In this document: positions 1 to 9,134 of the stretch, in pieces
Numbering within the stretch: the first letter of the stretch is position 1
How the letters are laid out: the number at the start of each line of letters is the position of its first letter
DNA from: Streptomyces ochraceiscleroticus
GTDB lineage: Bacteria > Actinomycetota > Actinomycetes > Streptomycetales > Streptomycetaceae
DNA length: 64,000 nt
Assembly: GCF_000720485.1 (NCBI RefSeq)
Contig: NZ_JOAX01000008.1
Coordinates: forward strand, 124,001-188,000
Direction of reading: 5' to 3'
Translations under genes and position numbers: made by a program
The notes under the pieces: model-generated
The model's input: only the letters and a program-made list of their open reading frames with translations
Databases searched by the model: none
Told to the model about the DNA's origin: nothing

Positions 1-251
1 AGTCCGGCGAAGAACGCGGCGATACGGTGCGGACCCGCGGCCGGGTCGGGCAGCCGGTGGCCGTGGAAGGTGGCGCCCGCCCAGGCGGCCCGGGAGCTGC
101 CCAGCGGATCGGTGTCCCCCTTGGTACCTCTGATGCCCGTCCAGCCGGTCACCGCGAGCATCACGAACACCACCACCAGGGCGAGTGCCGCACGCCAGGC
201 GGAGGACTGCAGAAAACCGGGGGGAGCGCCGAGCTCGGAGAAGGAAGTCAC
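1..251 (-). CDS. N-terminal part of an unidentified membrane-anchored protein (runs off the left edge)
   Basis: An open frame reads leftward from a GTG at 251 and stays open to the window edge (about 83 codons). It begins MTSFSELGAPPGF and has one hydrophobic segment at about residues 21-37 (AALALVVVFVMLAVTGW), followed by an extracytoplasmic-looking stretch with HGHRLPDPAAGP and AAFFAG. The arrangement suggests a signal anchor plus exported domain. The 'LPDP..GP.R.AAFFA' pattern reminds me of the N-terminal region of actinobacterial DUF1023-type alpha/beta hydrolases, but that is only an impression because the catalytic part is outside the window. No good ribosome binding site precedes the GTG, so the start is uncertain. 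Confidence 0.45.
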   Translation of the reverse strand, partial: MTSFSELGAPPGFLQSSAWRAALALVVVFVMLAVTGWTGIRGTKGDTDPLGSSRAAWAGATFHGHRLPDPAAGPHRIAAFFAG

Positions 252-363
252 CGCGGGACAGCCTAGGAGACGGCGTGCGGCGGCCGTGGATTGGGTGAGA
301 CAACTCACGTTTCGCTGTGGGTCATTAGGGTCACAACGGACACTTCACGCCCGTTTGTCCTGC

Positions 364-1062
364 TCAGGCGTGCGGCGGCTTGCTCGCGTGGTCGCGCTGA
401 GGGGTGGTTTTCCGCCACTCGCCGGCGATCGCCGGAATGATGCCGTCCAGATGCTGCTCGGTGGTCGCGCGGATGGACTCCACGCTGCACTCCCCGGCCT
501 CGCCCCACAGCCGCCCGGCCAGCCGCATCACGCCGCTGAACGCCGCCACCACGATCCGCGGCCGCGGATCGGTCGCCACGTCCAGGCCCTCGCGCCCGGC
601 GATGACCGTGGCGATCAGCTCCTCCAGCTCGGAGCTGCGCCGCAGGTGGGCCGCGACCAGCGCGGGTGTCGACTCGATCATCTGGTACGTCCGCATGTGC
701 AGCTCGACCGGGATGATCGACTCGATCACCTGGCCGAGGTCGTCCCAGGCCAGCAGGACGGCGTTACGGAGCGCCTCCAGCGGGGGCTCGGCGGCCGGAC
801 GGGCCCGCAGCGCCTCCAGGAAGCGCGCCTCCACTATCTCCTGGACGGCGAAGACCACGTCCTCCTTGGTGGTGAAGTACCGGAAGAACGTCCGCTGGGA
901 GACGTCGACCGCCTCGGCGATCTCGTCGATCGTGGTGCGGTCGTACCCCTGCTGGGTGCACAGCTCCAGCGCGGCGCGGATCAGCGCGTCGTGCGTACGC
1001 CGCTTCTTCCGCTCGCGCAGTCCGCACCGCAGCCCCTCACGCGGCGTCATCTCGGCCCTCAT
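364..1062 (-). CDS. TetR-family transcriptional regulator
   Basis: A 232-residue regulator. The N-terminal helix-turn-helix region (about residues 18-65) contains RTHDALIRAALELC, then TTIDEIAEAVDVSQRTFFRYF, the usual TetR recognition helix pattern, followed by TTKEDVVFA. The C-terminal helical half is the ligand and dimer domain and is not specific enough to name a ligand. The ATG at 1062 is preceded by AAGGAGG at good spacing. It is divergent from the drug exporter at 1177, and the 114-bp gap holds two copies of a palindromic site. The simplest reading is a local repressor of that exporter and probably of itself. Confidence 0.93.
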   Translation of the reverse strand: MRAEMTPREGLRCGLRERKKRRTHDALIRAALELCTQQGYDRTTIDEIAEAVDVSQRTFFRYFTTKEDVVFAVQEIVEARFLEALRARPAAEPPLEALRNAVLLAWDDLGQVIESIIPVELHMRTYQMIESTPALVAAHLRRSSELEELIATVIAGREGLDVATDPRPRIVVAAFSGVMRLAGRLWGEAGECSVESIRATTEQHLDGIIPAIAGEWRKTTPQRDHASKPPHA

Positions 1063-1110
1063 GCGCCGCCCTCCTTGGTGGATCAGTGCTGCTCACGATA
1101 CCTGTGAGCT

Positions 1111-1162
1111 AACTGACAGTTACTGACGGACGAAAGGCTTTGTCAACTGTCAGTCACTGACA
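1111..1162. promoter_or_regulatory. Two TetR-type operator copies between regulator and exporter
   Basis: Positions 1111-1127 and 1145-1161 are near-identical 17-mers of form AACTGnCAGTyACTGAC. The second lies in a perfect 15-bp palindrome, TGTCAGTCACTGACA (1148-1162). The first is the same palindrome with two mismatches in 14 paired positions (1114-1128). The right-hand copy sits inside the predicted promoter of the exporter, as expected for a repressor site. Confidence 0.75.
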
Positions 1163-1169
1163 TTAATGT
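1140..1169 (+). promoter_or_regulatory. Predicted promoter of the exporter, probably giving a leaderless mRNA
   Basis: TTGTCA (1140-1145) and TAATGT (1164-1169) are separated by 18 bp. Transcription would begin at about 1176-1177, on the ATG itself, and no well-spaced Shine-Dalgarno lies upstream of that ATG. The perfect operator palindrome fills the spacer. This is inference from sequence only. Confidence 0.5.
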
Positions 1170-1176
1170 CGGGGGC

Positions 1177-2778
1177 ATGAGCTCACAGACCCCGGTAGCC
1201 GAGGCGATACCGGACATACCGATCCCGGAGCCGCGCAGGGGGCTGCGTGGCCATCCCTGGCTGACCCTCTTCTCCGTCGCCATCGGCGTGATGATGGTGG
1301 CCCTCGACGGCACGATCGTCGCCATCGCCAACCCGGCCATCCAGCAGGACCTCGGCGCCACGCTCGCCGACGTCCAATGGATCACCAACGGGTACCTCCT
1401 CGCGCTGGCCGTCGCGCTGATCACGGCCGGCAAGCTCGGTGACCGCTTCGGCCACCGGCAGACCTTCCTCATCGGTGTGGTCGGCTTCGCCCTCGCCTCC
1501 GGGGCCATCGGTCTCTCCAGTGAGGTGTCGCTGGTCATCGTCTTCCGCGTCCTGCAGGGACTCTTCGGCGCGCTGCTGATGCCGGCCGCGCTCGGCCTGC
1601 TGCGCGCGACCTTCCCGGCCGAGAAGCTCAACATGGCCATCGGCATCTGGGGCATGGTCATCGGCGCGTCCACCGCCGGCGGCCCGATCGTCGGCGGCCT
1701 GCTCGTCGAGCACGTCAACTGGCAGTCCGTCTTCTTCATCAACGTGCCCGTCGGCGTCGTGGCCCTCCTCCTCGGCCTGGTGATCCTTAAGGACCACCGC
1801 GCGAAGAACGCCCCGCGCTCCTTCGACATCCCCGGCATCGTGCTGCTGTCCGGCGCGATGTTCTGCCTGATCTGGGCCCTGATCAAGGCCGGCGAGTGGG
1901 GCTGGGGCGACGGTAAGACCTGGGGCTTCCTGATCGGCTCGATCGTGCTCTTCGTGCTCTTCGGCATCCTGGAGACCAAGGTCCGCGAGCCGCTGATCCC
2001 GCTGCGCATGTTCCGCTCCGTGCCGCTCACCGCCGGCACGGTCCTGATGGTGCTGATGGCCTTCGCCTTCATGGGCGGCCTGTTCTTCGTCACCTTCTAC
2101 CTGCAGAACGTCCATGGGATGAGCCCGGTGGACAGCGGTCTGCACCTGCTGCCGCTCACCGGCATGATGATCGTCGGCTCGCCGCTCGCGGGCGCCATGA
2201 TCACCAAGTTCGGGCCGCGGGTGCCGCTGGTCGGCGGCATGGTCCTCACCGCCGTCGCGATGTACGGCATGTCCACGCTGGACACCGGCACCGGCACCGG
2301 CGCGATGTCCCTCTGGTTCGCCCTCCTGGGCCTCGGCCTCGCGCCCGTCATGGTCGGCGCCACCGAGGTCATCGTCGGCAACGCGCCCATGGAGCTCTCC
2401 GGCGTCGCGGGCGGCCTCCAGCAGGCCGCGATGCAGGTCGGCGGCAGCCTCGGCACGGCCGTACTGGGCGCGGTGATGGCCTCCCGGGTCGATCACAAGC
2501 TGCCCGGGAACTGGGACGGCGCGCACCTCCCGCCGGTCCCGCAGGCCCAGCTCGACAAGGCCGCCGACGCGGTCGCGGTCGGCATCTCGCCGGTCCCCAA
2601 GGGCACCCCCGCGCCGATCGCCGAGAAGATCACCGCGGTCGCCCACGACACCTTCATCTCCGGGATGGGGCTCGCCTTCACGGTGGCCTGCGGTGTCGCG
2701 GTCGTCGCGGCGGCGGTCGCGATCTTCACCAAGCGCGGAGTGAACGCCGAGGCGGGCGCCGGCGTCGGCCACATCTGA
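1177..2778 (+). CDS. EmrB/QacA-type MFS multidrug exporter (14 TM helices)
   Basis: A 533-residue DHA2-family proton-driven drug exporter. After a short cytoplasmic tail, helix 1 carries MMVALDGTIVAIANPAI. The loop between helices 2 and 3 has the MFS signature GKLGDRFGHRQ, and the antiporter region reads GASTAGGPIVGGLL. Length and hydrophobicity fit 14 helices. Divergence from the TetR gene and the operators at 1111-1162 suggest induction by the exported compound. A GC hairpin terminator follows at 2820. The start may be leaderless; the substrate cannot be read from the sequence. Confidence 0.92.
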   Translation: MSSQTPVAEAIPDIPIPEPRRGLRGHPWLTLFSVAIGVMMVALDGTIVAIANPAIQQDLGATLADVQWITNGYLLALAVALITAGKLGDRFGHRQTFLIGVVGFALASGAIGLSSEVSLVIVFRVLQGLFGALLMPAALGLLRATFPAEKLNMAIGIWGMVIGASTAGGPIVGGLLVEHVNWQSVFFINVPVGVVALLLGLVILKDHRAKNAPRSFDIPGIVLLSGAMFCLIWALIKAGEWGWGDGKTWGFLIGSIVLFVLFGILETKVREPLIPLRMFRSVPLTAGTVLMVLMAFAFMGGLFFVTFYLQNVHGMSPVDSGLHLLPLTGMMIVGSPLAGAMITKFGPRVPLVGGMVLTAVAMYGMSTLDTGTGTGAMSLWFALLGLGLAPVMVGATEVIVGNAPMELSGVAGGLQQAAMQVGGSLGTAVLGAVMASRVDHKLPGNWDGAHLPPVPQAQLDKAADAVAVGISPVPKGTPAPIAEKITAVAHDTFISGMGLAFTVACGVAVVAAAVAIFTKRGVNAEAGAGVGHI

Positions 2779-2819
2779 CGCGCCGTCCCGCGCTGCGGAG
2801 CGCCGTCCCGCACCACCAC

Positions 2820-2857
2820 CGGGCCCCGTCTTCCCCTATCAGGGTGGACGGGGCCCG
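2820..2857. terminator. GC-rich hairpin terminator after the exporter
   Basis: A perfect 11-bp stem, CGGGCCCCGTC (2820-2830) against GACGGGGCCCG (2847-2857), with a 16-nt loop, 42 nt after the exporter stop. There is no long T-tract, as is common in Streptomyces. Confidence 0.65.
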
Positions 2858-2933
2858 TACGTCTTCCCCGGCCCGCGCACCCGGGCCAACGTGTCGGTCA
2901 CCGCACACACCACGACACGGGGGCTGATCCACG

Positions 2934-3296
2934 ATGCGTACGACTCTTCTCGCGGCCACGGCAGGGGCGGCCGTCCTCCTCACCACGGCGGCGGCCGCGG
3001 CTCCGGCCCACATGGGCCCCGGCTGTGCCGCCGGGCAACTCTGCCTCTGGCCGAAGGGGGGCTACGAAGGCCCGCGCGAGACGCATGAGCTCTCCGATAC
3101 GGACATCGAGAGCTGCGTGCCGCTGCCGGACGGCCGCCCCGCACGCTCCTTCGTGAACCGCACGGGACGGCCCGTGACCACCTTCCAGAGCGCCGAGTGC
3201 GCCGAGACCGGCGAGTTCGATACCTATCCGGGCGGCGGGACGTACGTACCGGACTCGCCGTACGCGGTACGCGCCTTCAGGATCGCGGAGCGGTGA
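2934..3296 (+). CDS. Small secreted protein of the peptidase-inhibitor I36 (SMI-like) type
   Basis: A 120-residue preprotein with a signal peptide MRTTLLAATAGAAVLLTTAAAAAPA. The mature part reads C-AAGQLCLW-PKGGYEGP, then NRTGRPVTTFQSAEC and a C-terminal YAVRAFRI strand. This cysteine and aromatic pattern is typical of small secreted beta-sandwich proteins grouped with the I36 metalloprotease inhibitor (SMI) in Streptomyces. Four cysteines could form two disulfides. Inhibitor activity is known only for the founding member, so the role here is inferred. It is a single gene between terminators at 2820 and 3299. Confidence 0.75.
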   Translation: MRTTLLAATAGAAVLLTTAAAAAPAHMGPGCAAGQLCLWPKGGYEGPRETHELSDTDIESCVPLPDGRPARSFVNRTGRPVTTFQSAECAETGEFDTYPGGGTYVPDSPYAVRAFRIAER

Positions 3297-3298
3297 AA

Positions 3299-3341
3299 AG
3301 CGGGTGCCCCCGGACAGCCGTGCTGTCCGGGGGCACCCGCT
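3299..3341. terminator. Bidirectional 20-bp hairpin terminator between convergent genes
   Basis: A perfect 20-bp stem (3299-3318 with 3322-3341) around a 3-nt loop. It follows directly on the I36 gene stop and lies 18 nt beyond the stop of aceE on the other strand, so it probably serves both genes. Confidence 0.9.
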
Positions 3342-3358
3342 GCGCTCAGCGGCCGGCC

Positions 3359-6091
3359 CTACGCGTCGCCGCCGGCTTCGCCGGCCTCCGCCGCCGATAC
3401 GTCCAGCAGCTGGTACCGGTCCACGGCCTTCTTCAGGGCCGAGCGGTCGATCTTGCCTTCCTTGGCGAGCTCGGTGAGCACGCCCAGCACGATCGACTGC
3501 GCGTCGATGTGGAAGAAGCGGCGGGCCGCGCCACGGGTGTCGGCGAAGCCGAAGCCGTCCGCGCCGAGGGACTGGTACGTCCCCGGGACCCAGCGCGCGA
3601 TCTGGTCCGGAACCGCACGCATCCAGTCGGAGACTGCCACGAACGGACCCTCGGAGCCGGAGAGCTTCCGCGTCACGTACGGGACGCGCTGCTCCTCCTC
3701 CGGGTGCAGGAGGTTGTGCTCCTCCACCTCGACCGCCTCGCGGCGCAGCTCGTTCCAGGAGGTCGCCGACCAGACGTCCGCCTTGACGTTCCACTCCTCG
3801 GCGAGGATCTTCTGCGCCTCGATCGCCCACGGCACGGCCACGCCGGACGCCATGATCTGCGCCGGGATGGCGCCCTCGGAGCCGGTCGCGACCTTGTGGA
3901 TACCGGCGAGGATGCCCTCGACGTCCACGTCCTCCGGCTCGGCCGGGTGCACGATCGGCTCGTTGTAGACCGTGAGGTAGTAGAAGATGTCCTCGCTGTT
4001 CTCGCCGTACATGCGGCGCAGACCGTCCCGGACGATGTGCGCGATCTCGAACCCGAAGGCCGGGTCGTAGGCGACGCACGCCGGGTTGGTCGAGGCCAGG
4101 AGCTGGGAGTGGCCGTCGGCGTGCTGCAGACCCTCACCGGTCAGGGTCGTACGGCCCGCGGTCGCACCCAGGACGAAACCGCGCGCGAGCTGGTCGGCCA
4201 TCTGCCAGAACTGGTCGCCGGTCCGCTGGAAACCGAACATCGAGTAGAAGACGTACACCGGGATCAGCGGCTCGCCGTGCGTGGCGTAGGCCGAGCCCGC
4301 CGCGATCAGCGAGGCCGTGCAGCCGGCCTCGGTGATGCCGTCGTGCAGCATCTGGCCGGTCGGCGACTCCTTGTACGCCAGCAGCAGCTCGCGGTCGACC
4401 GACTCGTAGATCTGACCCAGCGGGTTGTAGATCTTGGAGGTCGGGAAGAACGCGTCCATGCCGAACGTGCGGTACTCGTCCGGCGCGATCGGCACGAAGC
4501 GCTTGCCGATCTCCTTGTCCCGCATCAGGTCCTTCAGGACGCGGACGAACGCCATGGTCGTGGCGATCTTCTGCTGGCCCGAGCCCTTCTTGGCGGTCGC
4601 GTACGCCTTGTCGCCCGGGAGCTGCAGCGGCTTCGCGCGCACGACACGGGTCGGGACGTACCCGCCGTTCGCCTTGCGGCGGTCGTGCATGTACTGGATC
4701 TCTTCCGAGTCCCGGCCCGGGTGGTAGTACGGCGGGTTGCCGTCCTCCAGGTCCTTGTCCGGGATCGGCAGGTGCAGCCGGTCGCGGAACATCTTCAGGT
4801 CGTCGACCGTCAGCTTCTTCATCTGGTGGGTCGCGTTGCGGCCCTCGAAGTTCGGGCCGAGCGTCCAGCCCTTGACGGTCTGCGCGAGGATCACGGTCGG
4901 CTGGCCCTTGTGCGCCTTGGCCGCCGCGTACGCCGCGTAGATCTTCTTGTGGTCGTGACCGCCGCGCCCCAGGTGCAGGATCTGGTCGTCGGTCATGTTC
5001 TCGACCATCTTGCGCAGCCGGTGGTCGTCACCGAAGAAGTGCTCGCGGATGTACGCACCGGTCTCGGTGGCGTACGTCTGGAACTGGCCGTCCGGCGTGG
5101 TGTTCAGCTTGTTGACCAGAACGCCGTCCCGGTCCTGCGCGAGCAGCGGGTCCCAGGAGCGGTCCCAGACCAGCTTGATCACGTTCCAGCCGGCGCCGCG
5201 GAACTGCGACTCCAGCTCCTGCATGATCTTGCCGTTGCCGCGGACCGGGCCGTCCAGGCGCTGCAGGTTGCAGTTGACGACGAAGGTGAGATTGTCCAGG
5301 CCCTCGCGCGCGGCGATGGAGAGCTGGCCGAGCGACTCCGGCTCGTCCATCTCGCCGTCGCCGAGGAACGCCCACACATGGCTGTCGGAGGTGTCGGCGA
5401 TGCCGCGCGCCTCCATGTAGCGGTTCATCCGGGCCTGGTAGATCGCGCCGAGCGGGCCGAGGCCCATCGAGACGGTCGGGAACTCCCAGAAGTCCGGCAT
5501 CAGCCGCGGGTGCGGGTAGCTGGAGAGGCCGTTCGGGGCCTTGGACTTCTCCTGGCGGAAGGCGTCGAGCTGGTCGGAGGAGAGCCGGTCCAGCAGGTAG
5601 GCGCGGGCGTAGACGCCGGGCGAGGCGTGGCCCTGGAAGAAGATCTGGTCGCCGCCCTTGCCGTCGTCCTTGCCCCGGAAGAAGTGGTTGAAGCCCACGT
5701 CGTACAGGGAGGCGGAGGAGGCGAAGGTGGCGATGTGACCGCCGACACCGATGCCGGGGCGCTGCGCCCGGGAGACCATGACGGCCGCGTTCCACCGGGT
5801 CGCGTTCAGGACCTTGCGCTCGATCTCCTCGTTGCCGGGGAAGAACGGCTCGTCCTTGGTCGCGATGGTGTTGACGTAGTCCGTGCTGCGCATCTCCGGC
5901 ACGGCCACGCGCTTCTCGCGGGCCCGCTCGATGAGGCGGAGCATGAGGTAGCGGGCACGTTCCCGGCCTCGCTCATCGACGGCTGCGTCGAGCGAGTCGA
6001 GCCATTCCTGGGTCTCTTCAGGATCGAAGTCCGGGACCTGGCTGGGAAGGCCGCCAATGATGATCGGGTTGCGATCGGATCCGGAAGCCAC
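3359..6091 (-). CDS. aceE: Pyruvate dehydrogenase E1 component (homodimeric type)
   Basis: A 910-residue thiamine-diphosphate enzyme that decarboxylates pyruvate and passes acetyl to the E2 lipoyl domain of the pyruvate dehydrogenase complex. Length and order match the fused E. coli AceE type rather than separate alpha and beta subunits. The ThDP/Mg motif [10 protein letters not shown]...NLTFVVNCN is complete. The transketolase central block ([22 protein letters not shown]) and the C-terminal domain follow. The GTG at 6091 has AAGGA 7 nt upstream. It is transcribed alone, with a long 528-bp divergent region upstream, leaving room for regulation. Nothing looks degraded. Confidence 0.97.
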   Translation of the reverse strand: MASGSDRNPIIIGGLPSQVPDFDPEETQEWLDSLDAAVDERGRERARYLMLRLIERAREKRVAVPEMRSTDYVNTIATKDEPFFPGNEEIERKVLNATRWNAAVMVSRAQRPGIGVGGHIATFASSASLYDVGFNHFFRGKDDGKGGDQIFFQGHASPGVYARAYLLDRLSSDQLDAFRQEKSKAPNGLSSYPHPRLMPDFWEFPTVSMGLGPLGAIYQARMNRYMEARGIADTSDSHVWAFLGDGEMDEPESLGQLSIAAREGLDNLTFVVNCNLQRLDGPVRGNGKIMQELESQFRGAGWNVIKLVWDRSWDPLLAQDRDGVLVNKLNTTPDGQFQTYATETGAYIREHFFGDDHRLRKMVENMTDDQILHLGRGGHDHKKIYAAYAAAKAHKGQPTVILAQTVKGWTLGPNFEGRNATHQMKKLTVDDLKMFRDRLHLPIPDKDLEDGNPPYYHPGRDSEEIQYMHDRRKANGGYVPTRVVRAKPLQLPGDKAYATAKKGSGQQKIATTMAFVRVLKDLMRDKEIGKRFVPIAPDEYRTFGMDAFFPTSKIYNPLGQIYESVDRELLLAYKESPTGQMLHDGITEAGCTASLIAAGSAYATHGEPLIPVYVFYSMFGFQRTGDQFWQMADQLARGFVLGATAGRTTLTGEGLQHADGHSQLLASTNPACVAYDPAFGFEIAHIVRDGLRRMYGENSEDIFYYLTVYNEPIVHPAEPEDVDVEGILAGIHKVATGSEGAIPAQIMASGVAVPWAIEAQKILAEEWNVKADVWSATSWNELRREAVEVEEHNLLHPEEEQRVPYVTRKLSGSEGPFVAVSDWMRAVPDQIARWVPGTYQSLGADGFGFADTRGAARRFFHIDAQSIVLGVLTELAKEGKIDRSALKKAVDRYQLLDVSAAEAGEAGGDA

Positions 6092-6619
6092 GCTGTTCCT
6101 TCACTGTTCTGGTCGTGTCGTACTTTGCGCGCATGTGAGGTCCATGCAGTGCCGAGTACGAGGTCAGATTTCTGTCTCTGCTGGTGTCGCGCCGTCTTCC
6201 ATCGTGTACCGAGCCACGCGGATACGTCATCTCTACCTGCGGGTAACCGCCCCCTGGCAGACGCCCGCCGACAGGTGCGCCCCAGGAGAGACCAAATCGC
6301 AACCATACGCCCATGTCGCGCACCCCCGACGTCCGGCCGTACGGTTATCGAACACCCGCATGCGGGCTGTCCGTACCCCTCGCCGGGCCCGGTCGCGCGC
6401 GTGTACCCCACAAGACCAGCACGACGCTGTGGCGTGAATCACCGCAGCACGGGGTAAGAGGGGTCGCAGTTGCGGCGAGACGGCCGTATCCGTCACCGTT
6501 TTGGCGGTCTGGAGGGCCGGGTACTTGCGCGATTCGCCCCGCCCGTGTGGACTACGCCCAATGCCCCGCGCACGCGCGAGGTGTAAGGCATATCCACAAG
6601 ACATGACAGGAGGCAATCC
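6092..6619. other. Divergent 528-bp intergenic region with promoters of aceE and the DUF3052 gene
   Basis: No convincing gene lies here; the short frames have poor codon structure. A possible promoter for the rightward gene is TTGCGC (6525-6530), 17 bp, TGGACT (6548-6553). For aceE I see no clear sigma-70-like pair. The region is less GC-rich than its neighbours, consistent with regulatory DNA, and I found no riboswitch fold in it. Confidence 0.4.
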
Positions 6620-7060
6620 GTGAGCGCGACCGCGGACCACGCGGAGGAGCGGACCAACCCGGCCGTCAGGCTGGGGTTCGAGCCCGGACAGGTGGTCCAG
6701 GAGATCGGCTACGACGATGACGTCGAGCAGGAGCTCCGTGAAGGCATCGAGGCCGCGATCGGCCAGGAGCTCGTCGACGAGGACTACGACGACGTCGCCG
6801 ATGTCGTCCTGCTCTGGTTCCGGGACGAGGACGGCGACCTTACGGACGCACTGGTCGACGCCATCGGACTGATCGACGAAGGTGCCCCGGTGTGGCTGCT
6901 GACGCCGAAGACCGGACGCGACGGTTACGTCGAGCCGAGCGACATCAATGAGGCCGCGCAGACTGCGGGTCTGTCCCAGACGAAGAGCATCAACGCGGGC
7001 AAGGACTGGAGCGGCAGCCGGCTGGTCACGCCGAAGGCCGCCAAGTCCGGCAAGCGCTGA
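6620..7060 (+). CDS. DUF3052 family protein
   Basis: A 146-residue acidic cytoplasmic protein beginning after AGGAGG 6 nt upstream of GTG 6620. It has no signal peptide or membrane segment. Recognisable features are GFEPGQVVQEIGYDDDV, the acidic strand DVVLLWFRDEDGDLTD, and GAPVWLLTPKTGRDG, followed by a basic tail ending KSGKR. The family is conserved across actinobacteria without an established function, and its position between aceE and a thiol peroxidase is common in Streptomyces. A strong terminator at 7081 separates it from the peroxiredoxin. Confidence 0.9.
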   Translation: MSATADHAEERTNPAVRLGFEPGQVVQEIGYDDDVEQELREGIEAAIGQELVDEDYDDVADVVLLWFRDEDGDLTDALVDAIGLIDEGAPVWLLTPKTGRDGYVEPSDINEAAQTAGLSQTKSINAGKDWSGSRLVTPKAAKSGKR

Positions 7061-7080
7061 GCCGTCCGCCGGCACGTCCC

Positions 7081-7145
7081 CGAGCCCCCTTCCGCAGCCT
7101 TCCCCGGCCCCCGTGCCCAGGGAAGGCCGTCCGGAAGGGGGCTCG
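7081..7145. terminator. Long hairpin terminator after the DUF3052 gene
   Basis: A perfect 14-bp outer stem (7081-7094 with 7132-7145) encloses an inner GCCTTCCC/GGGAAGGC stem. It lies 20 nt after the stop and before the peroxiredoxin promoter. Confidence 0.8.
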
Positions 7146-7220
7146 ACGCGTCTTCGGAGGAGGGTCGCCACGTAGGGTTGGCGGGTATCTGTCCAGCATC
7201 TGCGAAGGGAAACAGAACCC

Positions 7221-7679
7221 ATGGCGATCGAGGTCGGCGCGAAGGCTCCGGAGTTCGAGCTGAAGAACCAGCACGGGGAGACCGTCAAGCTCTCCGACTT
7301 CCGCGGCGAGAAGAACGTCGTGCTGCTCTTCTACCCCTTCGCCTTCACCGGCGTGTGCACCGGCGAGCTGTGCGCCCTGCGCGACGAGCTGCCCACGTTC
7401 GTCAACGACGACGTGCAGCTCCTCGCCGTTTCGAATGACTCCCCGTTCTCCCTGCGCGTCTTCGCCGAGCAGGAGGGCCTGGAGTACCCGCTGCTGTCGG
7501 ACTTCTGGCCGCACGGCGAGGTGTCCCGCGCCTACGGCGTCTTCGACGAGGAGAAGGGCTGCGCCGTGCGCGGCACCTTCATCATCGACAAGGAGGGCGT
7601 GGTCCGCTGGACGATCGTCAACGGCCTGCCCGACGCGCGTGACCTGAACGAGTACGCCAAGGCGCTCGGCACCCTCTGA
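7221..7679 (+). CDS. Peroxiredoxin (AhpE/BCP-like thiol peroxidase)
   Basis: A 152-residue thioredoxin-fold peroxidase that reduces H2O2 and organic peroxides. The active site [10 protein letters not shown] places the peroxidatic cysteine at Cys46, with Thr43 in the usual position. Cys51, five residues on, sits where BCP-type enzymes keep a resolving cysteine. [13 protein letters not shown] is the conserved family strand. It begins at ATG 7221 after GAAGGGAAAC. It forms its own transcription unit between the terminator at 7081 and the terD genes, and its reductant cannot be told from the sequence. Confidence 0.93.
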   Translation: MAIEVGAKAPEFELKNQHGETVKLSDFRGEKNVVLLFYPFAFTGVCTGELCALRDELPTFVNDDVQLLAVSNDSPFSLRVFAEQEGLEYPLLSDFWPHGEVSRAYGVFDEEKGCAVRGTFIIDKEGVVRWTIVNGLPDARDLNEYAKALGTL

Positions 7680-7742
7680 GCCGGTACTTCCGAGTCGGCG
7701 CCTTCCGATTCGACACCCCTGATGCGGCAACGCGTCATCGGC

Positions 7743-7770
7743 GGGAACCGGTCACTAGGATCAGTTCGTT
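7743..7770 (+). promoter_or_regulatory. Possible ECF (SigR-like) promoter of the first terD
   Basis: GGGAAC (7743-7748), 19 bp, then GTT (7768-7770) resembles the GGGAAT-N18-GTT pattern of Streptomyces SigR thiol-stress promoters. It is 58 bp upstream of the GTG at 7829. The spacer is one base longer than ideal, so this is tentative. Confidence 0.3.
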
Positions 7771-7828
7771 GTTCTGATGCCATGCACGACGGGGGCGAAT
7801 GCGTACCCCTCGAACTATGGGAGGACTC

Positions 7829-8404
7829 GTGGGAGTCAGCCTCAGCAAGGGCGGCAACGTCTCGCTGACGAAGGAAGCCCCCAATCTGACCGCGGTCATC
7901 GTCGGTCTGGGCTGGGACGCGCGTACCACCACCGGTACCGACTTCGACCTCGACGCCAGCGCGCTGCTGGCCAACGACCAGGGCAAGGTCGGCAACGACC
8001 AGAACTTCGTGTTCTTCAACAACCTGAAGAGCCCGGACGGGTCGGTCGAGCACACCGGGGACAACATCACCGGTGAGGGCGAGGGTGACGACGAGCAGAT
8101 CAAGGTGAATCTGGCCGCTGTGCCGGCCGATGTCGCCAAGATCGTGTTCCCGGTGTCGATCTACGACGCCGAGACCCGTCAGCAGAGCTTCGGCCAGGTG
8201 CGCAACGCCTTCATCCGCGTGGTGAACCAGGCCGACGGCACCGAGCTGGCGCGGTACGACCTGAGCGAGGACGCCTCGACGGAGACCGCCATGGTCTTCG
8301 GCGAGCTCTACCGCAATGGCGCGGAGTGGAAGTTCCGGGCCATCGGCCAGGGTTACGCCTCGGGCCTGCGTGGCATCGCGCAGGACTTCGGCGTGAACGT
8401 CTGA
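7829..8404 (+). CDS. terD: TerD family calcium-binding stress protein (copy 1)
   Basis: A 191-residue TerD-domain protein starting [15 protein letters not shown]. The GTG at 7829 is preferred over an upstream ATG because GGGAGG lies just before it and the protein then aligns end to end with its neighbour at 8505. The acidic Ca-binding residues of the family are present in [14 protein letters not shown] and GEGEGDDE segments. TerD proteins belong to the tellurite, phage and colicin resistance system and act in the cytoplasm, probably with TerC-like membrane partners. The copy is followed by a close paralogue and by the DUF475 gene, suggesting one stress operon. Confidence 0.95.
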   Translation: MGVSLSKGGNVSLTKEAPNLTAVIVGLGWDARTTTGTDFDLDASALLANDQGKVGNDQNFVFFNNLKSPDGSVEHTGDNITGEGEGDDEQIKVNLAAVPADVAKIVFPVSIYDAETRQQSFGQVRNAFIRVVNQADGTELARYDLSEDASTETAMVFGELYRNGAEWKFRAIGQGYASGLRGIAQDFGVNV

Positions 8405-8504
8405 CCGAGGACACACACCTGCCCGGCGCCGTACGCCCCCTGGGGAGTGCGGCGCCGGGCGCGCTTGAGAGCAGAGCACCGACACCGGGGAGGAAGCGAA
8501 GAAC

Positions 8505-9080
8505 ATGGGCGTCACACTCGCCAAGGGAGGCAACGTCTCCCTCTCGAAGGCCGCACCCAATCTCACGCAGGTCATGGTCGGTCTCGGCTGGGACGCGCGC
8601 TCCACGACCGGCGCGCCGTTCGACCTGGACGCCAGCGCCCTGCTGTGCAGCAGCGGCCGGGTGCTCGGGGACGAGTACTTCGTCTTCTACAACAACCTCA
8701 AGAGCCCGGACGGCTCCGTCGAACACACCGGGGACAACCTCACCGGTGAGGGTGAGGGCGACGACGAGTCGCTCCTCGTGGACCTCTCCAAGGTCCCGGC
8801 CCAGGTCGACAAGATCGTCTTCCCGGTCTCGATCCACGACGCCGATGCGCGCGGCCAGAGCTTCGGGCAGGTCAGCAACGCTTTCATCCGGGTGGTGAAC
8901 CAGGCCGACGGTACCGAGCTGGCGCGCTACGACCTCAGCGAGGACGCCTCCACCGAGACGGCAATGATCTTCGGCGAGGTTTACCGCTACGGCGGGGAGT
9001 GGAAGTTCAGGGCCGTGGGACAGGGGTACGCGTCGGGCCTGCGCGGCATCGCTCTAGACTTCGGGGTCAACGTTTCGTAA
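8505..9080 (+). CDS. terD: TerD family calcium-binding stress protein (copy 2)
   Basis: A 191-residue paralogue of the preceding gene, same length and collinear throughout ([37 protein letters not shown]). The most divergent stretch follows ASALL, where copy 1 has [11 protein letters not shown] and this copy has [13 protein letters not shown] 8505 follows GGGGAGG at workable spacing. The tandem arrangement, with 100 nt between genes, indicates local duplication and probably co-transcription with the DUF475 gene 54 nt downstream. Confidence 0.95.
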   Translation: MGVTLAKGGNVSLSKAAPNLTQVMVGLGWDARSTTGAPFDLDASALLCSSGRVLGDEYFVFYNNLKSPDGSVEHTGDNLTGEGEGDDESLLVDLSKVPAQVDKIVFPVSIHDADARGQSFGQVSNAFIRVVNQADGTELARYDLSEDASTETAMIFGEVYRYGGEWKFRAVGQGYASGLRGIALDFGVNVS

Positions 9081-9134
9081 AGCGCCGTCCGCCCGTGCGC
9101 GGGGGACCCCACACAACGAGGGATTGGGTAGGAA

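Noticed and set aside
3197..6457. 1086-codon open frame on the plus strand opposite aceE
   Set aside because: Valine/Arg/Asp/Leu-rich low-complexity translation, no start signal, fully antisense to a conserved enzyme; a GC-bias artefact.
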